Of a stretch of DNA of 64,000 nt, positions 35,291 through 43,516 are shown one piece after another. Below the pieces are notes generated by a model. The model ran no database searches. It had not been told where the DNA came from and saw nothing but the letters and a program-made list of their open reading frames with translations. The translations under genes and the position numbers were made by a program. Source of the DNA: an uncultured Mycobacteriaceae bacterium (GTDB lineage Bacteria > Actinomycetota > Actinomycetes > Mycobacteriales > Mycobacteriaceae). The stretch covers positions 23,781 through 87,780 of the forward strand of contig CADEGF010000025.1 in NCBI GenBank assembly GCA_902826815.1, read 5' to 3'. Position 1 is the stretch's first letter. The number at the start of each line of letters is the position of its first letter.

Positions 35291-36045
35291 ACGTATCGGC
35301 GGTGACCTCTGGCAGCGACGCCGCACAAGCCGAACCCGGCCGGCCGGCGAGCAAGCGCGACCTGTGGATCGTCATGTGCTTCTTCCCGGCGTTCTTCGGG
35401 ATCTTCGGCGTCGTGTTCGTCGTGCTGCTCCGGGTCCTACCGCCGCCGCGGCCCGATGTCGGCTACTCCTACATCGTCACCTTCTTCGAGGCACACCACA
35501 CGACCATTCGCATCGGCCTCGCCGTGCTATTCCTGATCTTCTGCGGCTCCGCCATCGCCAACGGCTACGTGGCCTACCAGATGAAGCGGATGACATCTGG
35601 GCCCGTCATGGCCTACGTCTACATGTGCGGCATAGCCGTCGGCGTGCTGCCGGGAATGATGTTGGTCGCGGTCTGCTTCGGCGCAGCCACCTGGCGCACC
35701 GATCGACAACCGCGAATCATCGGCATGCTCTACGACGTCGGAATGCTGTCCTTCCAAGGACAGATGGGCTGTTTTGCGACTGCCTATCTGGGATTCGCGC
35801 TGGCGATTCTGTACGACCGAAACCAGATATTCCCCAAATGGCTTGCCTACATGTCGATCTGGCAGATAGTCACCGAGGTGATCGCAACGCAGATGTGGGT
35901 GCTGAGGTCGGGGGCGTTCGCCTGGAACGGGTCGATCGCGTTCTGGCTTGCCGTCATCGTCTTCGGCGTCTGGCTGAACGGGCAGGCCCTGTTCCTCTGG
36001 AAGGCGACGGACCTGCAGCCCGCCGGAACCCGGCCAATCGACTGA
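35287..36045 (+). CDS. Multi-pass membrane protein, paralogue B
   Basis: This 252-residue protein has about six membrane helices and is related to the preceding gene: AYQMKRMTSGPVMAYVYMCG and GAFAWNGSIAFWLAVIV align with the equivalent blocks. A GTG start overlaps the upstream stop (GTGA), and its own stop overlaps the next ATG by one base, so the three are translated together. A pair of similar membrane proteins could form a heterodimer. No enzyme motif is visible. Confidence 0.8.
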   Translation: MNVSAVTSGSDAAQAEPGRPASKRDLWIVMCFFPAFFGIFGVVFVVLLRVLPPPRPDVGYSYIVTFFEAHHTTIRIGLAVLFLIFCGSAIANGYVAYQMKRMTSGPVMAYVYMCGIAVGVLPGMMLVAVCFGAATWRTDRQPRIIGMLYDVGMLSFQGQMGCFATAYLGFALAILYDRNQIFPKWLAYMSIWQIVTEVIATQMWVLRSGAFAWNGSIAFWLAVIVFGVWLNGQALFLWKATDLQPAGTRPID

Positions 36046-36614
36046 TGGCATCGCTCCCCACGGTCGATACGCGCCATCTGCCCGGCGACACCCACATGTG
36101 GGTGATGGTGCTTGGCGACCTGGTCATCTTCGGCGGCTACTTCTTGATCTTCATGGTGCATCGCGCGCTGTCACCGGACGCGTATCTGGCTGCCCAACAA
36201 CATCTCAACGTGACGATCGGAGTCGTCAACACAATCGTCCTTCTCACAAGCTCGTTGTTCATCGCCCGCAGCGTGGTGGCGACGCGCAGGGGCCGACACA
36301 CGCAGGCGATTCGGCTCATCTGTGCCGGAAGCGCATGCGGGTTGTTGTTCATCGCCATCAAGGCCTACGAGTGGTCGCTTGAATTGACCGGCGGCCACAC
36401 CGTGGCAACCGAATTCTTCTCGTTCTACTACGTGCTCACCGGCGTGCACATGCTGCACGTCACGCTCGGGTTGATCATCCTCGGTGTGTGCCTACGCGAG
36501 CTTCGAGCCGTCAAGCGCCGCAGAACAACGCTCATCGAGCAGGGTGCGACGTACTGGCACATGGTGGACCTCCTTTGGATCGTGATCTTCGGCCTGCTCT
36601 ATGTGATGAGGTGA
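36045..36614 (+). CDS. Cytochrome c oxidase subunit III-like protein (NorE type)
   Basis: This 189-residue heme-copper oxidase subunit III-like protein has five helices: THMWVMVLGDLVIFGGYF at the start, then an AYEWSLE block, TGVHMLHVTLGLIILG and ATYWHMVDLLWIVIFGLLYV at the end. These His, Glu and Trp blocks are the family signature. Five-helix forms of this size are called NorE when linked to nitric oxide reductase, but no norB/norC or oxidase subunit I/II is present in the window. Confidence 0.88.
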   Translation: MASLPTVDTRHLPGDTHMWVMVLGDLVIFGGYFLIFMVHRALSPDAYLAAQQHLNVTIGVVNTIVLLTSSLFIARSVVATRRGRHTQAIRLICAGSACGLLFIAIKAYEWSLELTGGHTVATEFFSFYYVLTGVHMLHVTLGLIILGVCLRELRAVKRRRTTLIEQGATYWHMVDLLWIVIFGLLYVMR

Positions 36615-36618
36615 GGCG

Positions 36619-36894
36619 ATGACTTCCAGACGGCTGCATCCCGTCACGATGGCATGGATTGCCCTGTGTGCGATCACGATTGGGTCGTGGTGGTTGTCCC
36701 CCGCCCACTCGGCGGGGGTCGCGGTCGGAAGCATTCCGATCACCGTCGCGGTGGTGATCCTCGGCGCGGTCAAGTGCCGCCTCATCATCAGCCATTTCAT
36801 GGAGGTTGACACCGGACCTCGCTGGCTGCGGTTGGCGACGGACGGCTGGTTGCTCGCTCTGTGGGCGGGCGTGCTCGTCATCTACCTCTATTGA
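36619..36894 (+). CDS. Cytochrome c oxidase subunit IV-like protein (NorF/COX4_pro type)
   Basis: This 91-residue, three-helix protein has the prokaryotic COX4 signature around AVKCRLIISHFMEVD and a terminal LALWAGVLVIYLY. It follows the COX3-like gene by 4 bp. COX3 and COX4 homologues usually accompany a terminal oxidase or NO reductase, so their occurrence with two unknown membrane proteins is unusual. The stop overlaps the end of a convergent cupin-like gene by 7 bp. Confidence 0.85.
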   Translation: MTSRRLHPVTMAWIALCAITIGSWWLSPAHSAGVAVGSIPITVAVVILGAVKCRLIISHFMEVDTGPRWLRLATDGWLLALWAGVLVIYLY

Positions 36895-37238
36895 CCGGAA
36901 TGACGCCGTGCCAGGGATTCGATGTGGTCCATGAGGGTCTGCAGGGCCGCGGCAGGGTTCAACTCCAGCGCTTCGGTCTCGTCCTCGTAGCTCAGCACGT
37001 GGCCGGCGGGAAAGAAATACGCCTGCCCCGTGCCGGCGATTTCGTCCGGCCAGTCCGTTCCCGGGTAGCTGCAGCGGATGCGGCCCTTGAATACATACCC
37101 GTAATGCGGACATGGGCACACACCCCCCGCGAGGCCTTGGTAGAGAGCCGTGTGGTCCCCGACTCCGGTCGTGGTGTAGCCGATCTCCATGTCACCCCAC
37201 TGTGCGGATCGAAATCCAAGGCCGCACACGACCATCAC
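36888..37238 (-). CDS. Small cupin-like protein
   Basis: This 116-residue protein looks like a single cupin barrel: GGVCPCPHYGYVFKGRIRC, then GQAYFFPAGHVLSYEDETEALEL. The usual metal histidines are only partly present (His in CPHYGY and PAGH). An ATG at 37190 would shorten it by 16 residues. It is the last gene on the minus-strand side of the P450 operon, 60 bp after the secreted-protein gene, and might bind a small molecule or dissipate a toxic product. This is an uncertain assignment. Confidence 0.65.
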   Translation of the reverse strand: MMVVCGLGFRSAQWGDMEIGYTTTGVGDHTALYQGLAGGVCPCPHYGYVFKGRIRCSYPGTDWPDEIAGTGQAYFFPAGHVLSYEDETEALELNPAAALQTLMDHIESLARRHSGQ

Positions 37239-37298
37239 CGCCGACCGGAAGGTCTTCGAGTCTGCTCACCGGCATGGGTCACCTCCGTACTCGAGCGG

Positions 37299-37790
37299 TC
37301 AGGTCAGTTTCTCGAGGCGAAACGGCAGTTCGATCTCGAGGCGCTCGTTGATGCTGCAATTGCCGCTGTCCGCCGCCGTCGTGTCGCGTCCGGCGAAGAC
37401 CTGCGAGCCCCGCTGAAAGCCACCGGCGTCGTCAGCGGGATAGAACTGGTAACGCTGATGCCCGGTGAACGACCGACCATCCGCACACGGCTCCCAATTC
37501 GGGTGTTCTCTCTTGACGACGTACTCGCCGTTGCTCGTCGAGATATCCGCCGTCCAGCCCTCATCGCTGGTGACCGTGCCGCTGCACGTAACGACGTCGG
37601 TACACGTCATCGCTATCGTCCAGATGCTGCGGACCGTGGCCTCGTCCCGGAAGACATCGTTGGTCATCGCCCACTCGCCACTCGACACGGCCGAATACGT
37701 GCCGTTGAGCGCGGCGTCATCAGCGTGCGCGATGGGTGCGCAGACGAGCGCAACCGCAGGCACCATGCACAACGCGACCGTCGGCCTCAT
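37299..37790 (-). CDS. Secreted protein of unknown function, coupled to a P450 gene
   Basis: This 163-residue protein has a clear signal peptide (about 1-23, VALVCAPIAHADDAAL) and six cysteines in the mature part (TCTDVVTCSG, PCADG, NCSINER among them) that may form disulfides. Small secreted mycobacterial proteins with a similar WTIAMTC...VTCSGTVTSDEGW pattern are common and uncharacterised. Its ATG overlaps the P450 stop by 4 bp, so an extracellular protein is co-translated with a cytosolic monooxygenase. Confidence 0.8.
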   Translation of the reverse strand: MRPTVALCMVPAVALVCAPIAHADDAALNGTYSAVSSGEWAMTNDVFRDEATVRSIWTIAMTCTDVVTCSGTVTSDEGWTADISTSNGEYVVKREHPNWEPCADGRSFTGHQRYQFYPADDAGGFQRGSQVFAGRDTTAADSGNCSINERLEIELPFRLEKLT

Positions 37791-39061
37791 CGCACCGGGG
37801 TGAACCGCAGATGCAGGTCGGTCAGCCCACGCAGGATGAAGGTCGGCTCGTAGGTATAGCTGCGGTCGTCGGCGGGACCGTGAAAGCGTTCATCCGCGGT
37901 GATGTCGGCCATCCTGGCCAGGATCCGCTCTAGGGATATCCGCGCCTCGACTCTGGCCAACGGCGCACCGGGGCAGGAGTGCACACCGCGGGCGAATGCG
38001 ATCTGTTCGCGGACATTCTTGCGGTCCAACCGGAATTCGTGCGGACACTCGAACCGGTCGGGATCGCGGTTGGCCGCCGCGGCGGAGATCATCACGGTCG
38101 TACCCGCCGGAATCTCCACCCCCGCAATCGATGTCGAGCGGACCGCCAACCGGAACTCGGTCTTCACCGGGCTCTCCAGCCGCAGGGCCTCCTCGACGAA
38201 CACCGTCACCTGGCTTGGATCGTCCCGCAGCGCCTGCTGAAGGTCAGGGCGGTCGCAGAAGATCCGCAGTGCGGCGCCGAGCAGCTTGGCCGTAGTCTCC
38301 TGACCCGCACCGAACATGAAGGTGGCCGTGCGGACCACGTCGGTGACGGCAGGCACCGACCCGTCGGGGTAGGTCGCCGAGGCCAGCTCCGTCAGCACGT
38401 CTTCGCGTGGCTGTGCGCGCCGCTCCTCGATGTAGGCGCTGAACTTCGCGTCGAGGAATTCCAGCGGGTTGATCGCGGCAGCGTCGCCTTCGATATTTCC
38501 CATCAGGTGGGGGTTCGCCAGCGCGTCGCGGAACTCCTGGTGATCCTCGCGTGGCACACCGAGCAGATCAGCAATCGCCAACAGCGAGAACGGCTTCGAG
38601 TATGCGTTCAGGAATTCGCATTCGCCCGCGTCGACGAACTCGTCGAGCTGTCTGTCGGCGAGCTCCCAGAGGAAGTCCTGGTTGGTCTTCAGCCGGCTCG
38701 GCGTCAGCAAGCGAGACAGCAGAGACCGTGCCCTGGTGTGGTTGGGTGGATCCATCGCCACCATGTGCTCGTGCAGCGGCATCTGGGTCCGATGGGCGGC
38801 GATCTGCTCGCTGATGTCGTCGCCCTCGGGCGTGAAAGGCAGTGGCGGGAATGGTCCGCCCACCGCCACGCAGTTTGACCAGAGGGTGGCATCCTTGAAC
38901 ACCTCGAGCGTATCGCCATAGCCGGTAACGGCCACCACACCGTGGTGCGGCTCCTTCACCACCGGTCCTTGCGCTCGGAGATGGTCGAAATACGGTTGCG
39001 GATCGGGCACGAACGCCGGGTTCGTGAAGAAATCCATGGTGTCGAAGTCGATATCGCTCAC
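37787..39061 (-). CDS. Cytochrome P450 (first of two)
   Basis: This 424-residue class I bacterial P450 has the I-helix MFGAGQETTAKLL, K-helix ExxR in VEEALRLESPVKTEFR and the heme-thiolate loop FARGVHSCPGAPLARVEAR with the axial Cys. GTG 39061 follows a GAAAGGTG ribosome site; there is no membrane anchor. It needs a ferredoxin and reductase that are not in the window. It probably hydroxylates the hydrophobic substrate of the cluster. It stands 48 bp after a TetR gene in the same orientation. Confidence 0.95.
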   Translation of the reverse strand: MSDIDFDTMDFFTNPAFVPDPQPYFDHLRAQGPVVKEPHHGVVAVTGYGDTLEVFKDATLWSNCVAVGGPFPPLPFTPEGDDISEQIAAHRTQMPLHEHMVAMDPPNHTRARSLLSRLLTPSRLKTNQDFLWELADRQLDEFVDAGECEFLNAYSKPFSLLAIADLLGVPREDHQEFRDALANPHLMGNIEGDAAAINPLEFLDAKFSAYIEERRAQPREDVLTELASATYPDGSVPAVTDVVRTATFMFGAGQETTAKLLGAALRIFCDRPDLQQALRDDPSQVTVFVEEALRLESPVKTEFRLAVRSTSIAGVEIPAGTTVMISAAAANRDPDRFECPHEFRLDRKNVREQIAFARGVHSCPGAPLARVEARISLERILARMADITADERFHGPADDRSYTYEPTFILRGLTDLHLRFTPVR

Positions 39062-39109
39062 TAGACAACACCTTTCAGGCGTGCTGCTTTTCAATCGGGC
39101 TGTGCGAAG

Positions 39110-39784
39110 TCAGGATTTGGGGCGGCCGCCGAGGGCGGACAGGCAGAACTGCCACATCCGGTCCTTGACGAGATCCAATTCGCCCTCGGGGTGCTCAGCG
39201 AAGGCGTAGAAGTGATAGACCGCCCGAACGAGTTCGGTGAGGAACCACGAATCCCACTGCGGGTCAGGCGGATTGATCAGTCCAGCCTCGACTGCCGCCT
39301 TCACCTCGGTGCGCAGCAGATCGACGAACGGCTTCTCGGCCTCGGCGAGTTCCTTGGGGAACTGGCGGTGCAGGCGCCAGCGCGTCGACACCACGAACCT
39401 CGACATGGCGGCGTTGTGAGGATCGCCCTCGAGCCGCTCGAACGTCGTCGTCAGCAGGAATCGCACCCGATCGAGCGGGTCGGGCATCTCGGCGGCGGTG
39501 GCGGCCCACCGCTCGCACGCGTCGGCCATGGCATCGCCGATCACCGCCAGCAGCAGTTCGTCCTTGCTGGAGAAGTAGCGATAGAAGGTCTGCAGGGCCA
39601 CGCCCGCCTCGGTGACGAGGTCCTGCGTGGTGAACTCGTCCCCCTTCGCGGCGATCAGCGTGCGGGCGGCGTCGAGCATCACCCGCACCTGCTCGGCGAT
39701 GCGGGTCCGCGACCGCTGCACGGCCGCCGACCGCTCTACGGCTCGATCGACCCAGGACACCGGAGAAATGCTAGCGCTTGTCAT
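39110..39784 (-). CDS. TetR family regulator inside the P450 operon
   Basis: This 224-residue regulator has its HTH at about 52-72 (FTTQDLVTEAGVALQTFYRYF). It overlaps the upstream nitroreductase gene by 4 bp, so it is produced with the catabolic enzymes rather than from its own divergent promoter. The family commonly senses acyl-CoA or hydrophobic intermediates. It is a candidate local controller of the ALDH-P450 operon and the divergent mce operon; no clear operator was assigned. Confidence 0.88.
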   Translation of the reverse strand: MTSASISPVSWVDRAVERSAAVQRSRTRIAEQVRVMLDAARTLIAAKGDEFTTQDLVTEAGVALQTFYRYFSSKDELLLAVIGDAMADACERWAATAAEMPDPLDRVRFLLTTTFERLEGDPHNAAMSRFVVSTRWRLHRQFPKELAEAEKPFVDLLRTEVKAAVEAGLINPPDPQWDSWFLTELVRAVYHFYAFAEHPEGELDLVKDRMWQFCLSALGGRPKS

Positions 39785-40215
39785 GGCGGTGACAGCTTCA
39801 CGACGGGGATTTGCCGCTCGGTTCGTGACTGGTAGACGTCATAGTTCGGCCAGACGGCCGTCACGATCTTCCACAGCCGGGCCTTCTCGTCCGGTCCCGC
39901 TGTGCTGGCCACGACGGGGATCCGCTCTTCCTTCACCTGGATCGAAGCGTGCGGTTCCGCGGTGAGGTTGAGGTACCACGACGGGTGTCGCGGCGCCCCG
40001 CCCATCGACGCGACCACCAGGTAGTCGGCGCCGTCGCGGCCGAAAATCAGCGCCGAGGTGTGTTCGGCGCCGCTTCGCCTGCCGGTCACGGTCAGCAGCA
40101 GCGTCGGCACCCCGTTCCACAGGTAGCCGACGTCACCGCCTGATTCCCGATAGGCCGCAACGTGATCGGCGCCGACCATGGCGAGATCGGGTGGTTTGTA
40201 GTTTTGTTCGGTCAT
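39781..40215 (-). CDS. Deazaflavin (F420)-dependent nitroreductase-family protein
   Basis: This 144-residue single-domain split-barrel protein of the Ddn family has LLTVTGRRSGAEHTSALIFG, YLVVASMGGAPRHPSWYLNL and VPVVKL-type ending. Members use F420H2 to reduce quinones, unsaturated bonds or nitro groups. ATG 40215 is used because residues further upstream are in a non-conserved extension. It overlaps the TetR gene by 4 bp and lies 16 bp after a P450, suggesting a reduction step in the same pathway. Confidence 0.9.
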   Translation of the reverse strand: MTEQNYKPPDLAMVGADHVAAYRESGGDVGYLWNGVPTLLLTVTGRRSGAEHTSALIFGRDGADYLVVASMGGAPRHPSWYLNLTAEPHASIQVKEERIPVVASTAGPDEKARLWKIVTAVWPNYDVYQSRTERQIPVVKLSPP

Positions 40216-40231
40216 CGCACCCCTTAGGTGG

Positions 40232-41485
40232 TCACGCTGGGTCAAAGAGGACGGGTATGGCGGTGGCCCCGCGCTCGTACATGCCGACGAAGCGTGGTTG
40301 TTCGGCATCCGGATCGAGACGCAGGTTCGGCAGCCGGTCGAGCAGTGCTCCGATCGCCACTGTCATCTCGGCGCGGGCGACGTGCATGCCGAGGCAGATG
40401 TGCGTGCCTTGGCCGAATCCCAACGACGGCTTCAACTTACGGGTGAAATCGAACTCATCAGGACGCTCCCAGCGGGCGGGGTCGCGGTTGGCCGGACCGA
40501 TCCCGATGTGCACCACCGATCCCGCCGCGATCTCGACACCCCCCAGTTCGGTGTCGGCGACCACGTACCGGGAGAACATCGGGTCCGTTGGCATCCAGCG
40601 CACCGATTCCTCGATGGCTGGACGCAGCAACTGCCGATCATCGCGAACGGCTGCCAGCATCTCCGGCCGCTGCAGCAGCGCGGCCAGCGTCGTGCCCATC
40701 TGCTTCCAGGTCGTACCCGAGCCCGCACCGAGCAGCAGGAGTACGAAAGAGTCGATCTCCCGGTCGGTGAGGTTGGTCGTGACACCGTCGTCGTCGGTGA
40801 GCTCGGCCTGCACAAGCACACTGATTAGGTCGTCTCGTGGGTTGTCGCGGCGCGCGGCGACGATCGGTCGGATGATTTCGACGACCTTCTGCGGGTCCGA
40901 CGCGAGCGCCGCCCGGATGTCGAGTGCCTGTTCGATAGGCACTCCGAAGCTGCCCGTGATGGTCAGGATCGGGATGGCGGCGCAGAAGTCGACGTTGAGT
41001 TCGGCCCGCCCATCGCGAACGAAACCGTCGATCAGCAGGTCGACCGTCTCGGTGATCCAGTTCTCGGTCCACCACTTTCCGTTGGAGGGCAGGAACGACG
41101 GTTGCACCAGAGAGCGGTACCGCTTGTGCTCGGCACCGTCCATCGACAGCATGCTGTTGGTGATCGAGAGCGGGCCGCTGGACATGTCGAACGGCTCCGG
41201 CGAGGACGCGAACACCTCGGAATCACGGTAGGCCGTGAAGCCGGCCTCGTAGTCGAACGAGGTGAAGTGCGGACGATCCGGATGCGGCAAGCCGTGCCAA
41301 TAGAGATCGCCGGTGAGGCCTGTCAGCTCATGCAGGGTGCCTGCCAACACCGGTCCCCGCTCGCGCAGTCGGTGCCAGGCCGGGTACGGATCGTCGCTGT
41401 AGCGACCGCCGACGAACTCGTTGAAGGAGCTGCGGAGGTCGAAGAGCTCCCTCAACCGGTCACGGTCGAGCGTCGGGGTCGTCAT
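40232..41485 (-). CDS. Cytochrome P450 (second of two)
   Basis: This 417-residue P450 has the I-helix GAGSGTTWKQM, ExxR in IEESVRWMPTDPMFSR and the heme loop LGFGQGTHICLGMHVARAEM. It is clearly different from the P450 ending at 37787, so the two probably act on different positions or intermediates. ATG 41485 overlaps the upstream SDR stop by 4 bp. An alcohol produced by this enzyme could be oxidised by the adjacent SDR and ALDH. Confidence 0.95.
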   Translation of the reverse strand: MTTPTLDRDRLRELFDLRSSFNEFVGGRYSDDPYPAWHRLRERGPVLAGTLHELTGLTGDLYWHGLPHPDRPHFTSFDYEAGFTAYRDSEVFASSPEPFDMSSGPLSITNSMLSMDGAEHKRYRSLVQPSFLPSNGKWWTENWITETVDLLIDGFVRDGRAELNVDFCAAIPILTITGSFGVPIEQALDIRAALASDPQKVVEIIRPIVAARRDNPRDDLISVLVQAELTDDDGVTTNLTDREIDSFVLLLLGAGSGTTWKQMGTTLAALLQRPEMLAAVRDDRQLLRPAIEESVRWMPTDPMFSRYVVADTELGGVEIAAGSVVHIGIGPANRDPARWERPDEFDFTRKLKPSLGFGQGTHICLGMHVARAEMTVAIGALLDRLPNLRLDPDAEQPRFVGMYERGATAIPVLFDPA

Positions 41486-42279
41486 TTCGCGACGAACCCA
41501 CCGTCGATCGGCAGCGCGACCCCGGTGACGTTGCGCGATGCATCCGAAACCAGGTAGAGGGCGGCGTCCGCGCAGTCCTCGGCTGTCACGGCGCGGCCGA
41601 GCGGATGCTGGCCACCGACAATTTCGGCGATCTCCGCCTGCTTCGCCTCGTCGACGTCCAGCCCTCCAGCCGCCATGAAGCCGGTCAGCGGCATCGCGGC
41701 GGGGCAGATCGCGTTGACCCGGATTCCGAACGGCGCAGCTTCGATCGCGACCGCCCTGGTGAGCTGAATGACCCCGCCCTTGGTGGCGCCGTAGACCGTG
41801 CCTCCCCATCCCACCAGGCCTGCCACCGAACCGGTGTTGAGGATGACGCCGCCGTCACCCTGTTCCTTGAACTGCAACACCGCGTGCTTACACCCGAGGA
41901 AGACCCCGCCGAGGTTGACGGCGACCAGCCGGTTGAAGTCGTCGAGCGTGTGGTCCTCGAACACCATCCCGAGTCGCGGTGTCGGTATGCCCACGTTGTT
42001 GAAGATGATGTCGAGCCGACCGTACTGGTCGACCGCGGAGGCGATCATCGCCTGCACCTGCTCCTCGTCAGACACGTCGACACCGACGGCGATGGCAGAC
42101 CCGCCCGCCGATTCGATCTCGCGCACAGTCTCTTTGGCGTTGTCGACGTTGATGTCGGCGGCGACCACCCGTGCACCCTCTTGCGCGAAGCGCACCGCGG
42201 ATACTCGGCCGACCCCTGAGCCTGCGCCGGTGACGACGGCGCTCTTGCCCTCCAAGCTTCTGCTCACTCGATCACGCAC
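41482..42279 (-). CDS. Short-chain dehydrogenase/reductase
   Basis: This classical SDR of about 265 residues has VVTGAGSGVGRVSAVRFA as cofactor loop, D in AADINVDNA indicating NAD(H) preference, FNNVG, catalytic Ser in NTGSVAG and YGATKGG with Tyr and Lys. GTG 42279 overlaps the amidohydrolase stop; an internal GTG at 42267 (VSRSLEGK) may be the real start. It probably oxidises an alcohol made by the neighbouring P450. Confidence 0.9.
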   Translation of the reverse strand: MRDRVSRSLEGKSAVVTGAGSGVGRVSAVRFAQEGARVVAADINVDNAKETVREIESAGGSAIAVGVDVSDEEQVQAMIASAVDQYGRLDIIFNNVGIPTPRLGMVFEDHTLDDFNRLVAVNLGGVFLGCKHAVLQFKEQGDGGVILNTGSVAGLVGWGGTVYGATKGGVIQLTRAVAIEAAPFGIRVNAICPAAMPLTGFMAAGGLDVDEAKQAEIAEIVGGQHPLGRAVTAEDCADAALYLVSDASRNVTGVALPIDGGFVAK

Positions 42280-43516
42280 CCGTCGACACGGGCGGCTCGG
42301 CAGGGGTGAACCGGTACAGCCGCTCGGCGTTTCCGCGAAGCAGCTTGTACTGGACGTTCTCGGGGAGATCCTTCATCGTGTCGCGGGCGACGTCGATGCA
42401 ATTCGGCCATGTCGAGTCCGAGTGCGGGTAGTCGGTCTCGCACATGACGTTGTCCTCACCGATCTCGTCCAGACTCTTCAGAGCGTGGCGGTCCTCGATG
42501 ATGCAGCCGTAGATGTGGTCGCGGAACGATTGCCGAATGTCGAGCGTGTCGAGGTCGGCCTCGTTGCCTGCGTGGCCCATGAACTTCGTGCCGCGCTTCA
42601 CCCAGTACCGCTGTTTGTCGAGAACCTGTTCGGCGCGCTCCAGGAAGTACGGCGCCCACCCGATCTCACCCTCCGAGAGGGCGATCTTGAGGTTCGGGTA
42701 GCGCTGGAACAGCCCGCTGAAGATCCAGGACAGCATGGTGCCTGAGGTCCGCGAGGCGCCCCAGGTCAGGTTGGCCATGAATGGCGCGTCATTGCAGATC
42801 CTAGGCAGTGTCGACGACGAACCGACGTGCATGCTGGCCACCATGCCGAGCTCGTTGGCCTTGGCCATGACGGGTTCCCAGTAGTGGTCTGCATCGTGAA
42901 TCGTCGGCAACCCCAAAGGTTCCGGGTTCTCGGAGAAGGCGAAGGACGTGACCCCCTTGGCGGCCATGCGCTCCATCTCCTTGGCCGCCAGTGCCGGGTC
43001 CCACATGGGGATCAGCATCAGCGGGATGTAGCGGCCGGGGGCGGCACCGCACCATTCCTCGACGAGCCAGTCGTTGTAGATCTGAAGGCACTCGAAGCCG
43101 AACTCCCTGTCGTCGGCCTCCATGAACAGCTGCCCACAGAACCGGGGCAGAGTCGGAAAGCACAGCGACGCAAGCACACCAGAGAGATTCATGTCCTCGA
43201 CTCTGGCCTTGGCGTCGTAGCACCCGGGACGCATCTCTGAGTAATTCAGTGGCTCGGGGCTGAACTCCTCCTTGGACTTGCCAACGACGGCACTCAAGCC
43301 CGAACTGGGCATTTTCTTACCGTCGTAGACCCAGACGTCCATCCCCTTGTCGTCGACCTCCATGTGGGGGGCGCGGTCCCTGTCCTTGGAAGCAACGCGG
43401 TCCACCCACAGGTTCGGTGGCTCGAGGATGTGGTCGTCGACCGAGATCAGCCAATCCAAATCAAAGGTGGCGGTGCTACTTTCGGCGCTTTCACTCCGCG
43501 TGTCAGTGATTGTCAT
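42272..43516 (-). CDS. Amidohydrolase-2 family metal-dependent hydrolase/decarboxylase
   Basis: This 414-residue TIM-barrel protein of the amidohydrolase_2 group, which includes ACMSD-like decarboxylases and ring-opening hydrolases, has metal-site blocks ISVDDHILEPPNLW, MVASMHVGSS, FSGLFQRYPNLKIALSEG and a C-terminal CETDYPHSDSTWPN with the catalytic Asp. In catabolic clusters of mycobacteria such proteins often accompany P450 and ALDH genes. Its start overlaps the ALDH stop by 4 bp. C-C or C-O bond hydrolysis is likely, but the substrate is open. Confidence 0.88.
   Translation of the reverse strand: MTITDTRSESAESSTATFDLDWLISVDDHILEPPNLWVDRVASKDRDRAPHMEVDDKGMDVWVYDGKKMPSSGLSAVVGKSKEEFSPEPLNYSEMRPGCYDAKARVEDMNLSGVLASLCFPTLPRFCGQLFMEADDREFGFECLQIYNDWLVEEWCGAAPGRYIPLMLIPMWDPALAAKEMERMAAKGVTSFAFSENPEPLGLPTIHDADHYWEPVMAKANELGMVASMHVGSSSTLPRICNDAPFMANLTWGASRTSGTMLSWIFSGLFQRYPNLKIALSEGEIGWAPYFLERAEQVLDKQRYWVKRGTKFMGHAGNEADLDTLDIRQSFRDHIYGCIIEDRHALKSLDEIGEDNVMCETDYPHSDSTWPNCIDVARDTMKDLPENVQYKLLRGNAERLYRFTPAEPPVSTGA

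Noticed and set aside
35287-36894. A nitric oxide reductase or terminal oxidase operon
   Set aside because: COX3- and COX4-like subunits are present, but neither membrane protein upstream shows the multiple conserved heme/copper histidines of a catalytic subunit I, so I describe the operon as an unknown system.
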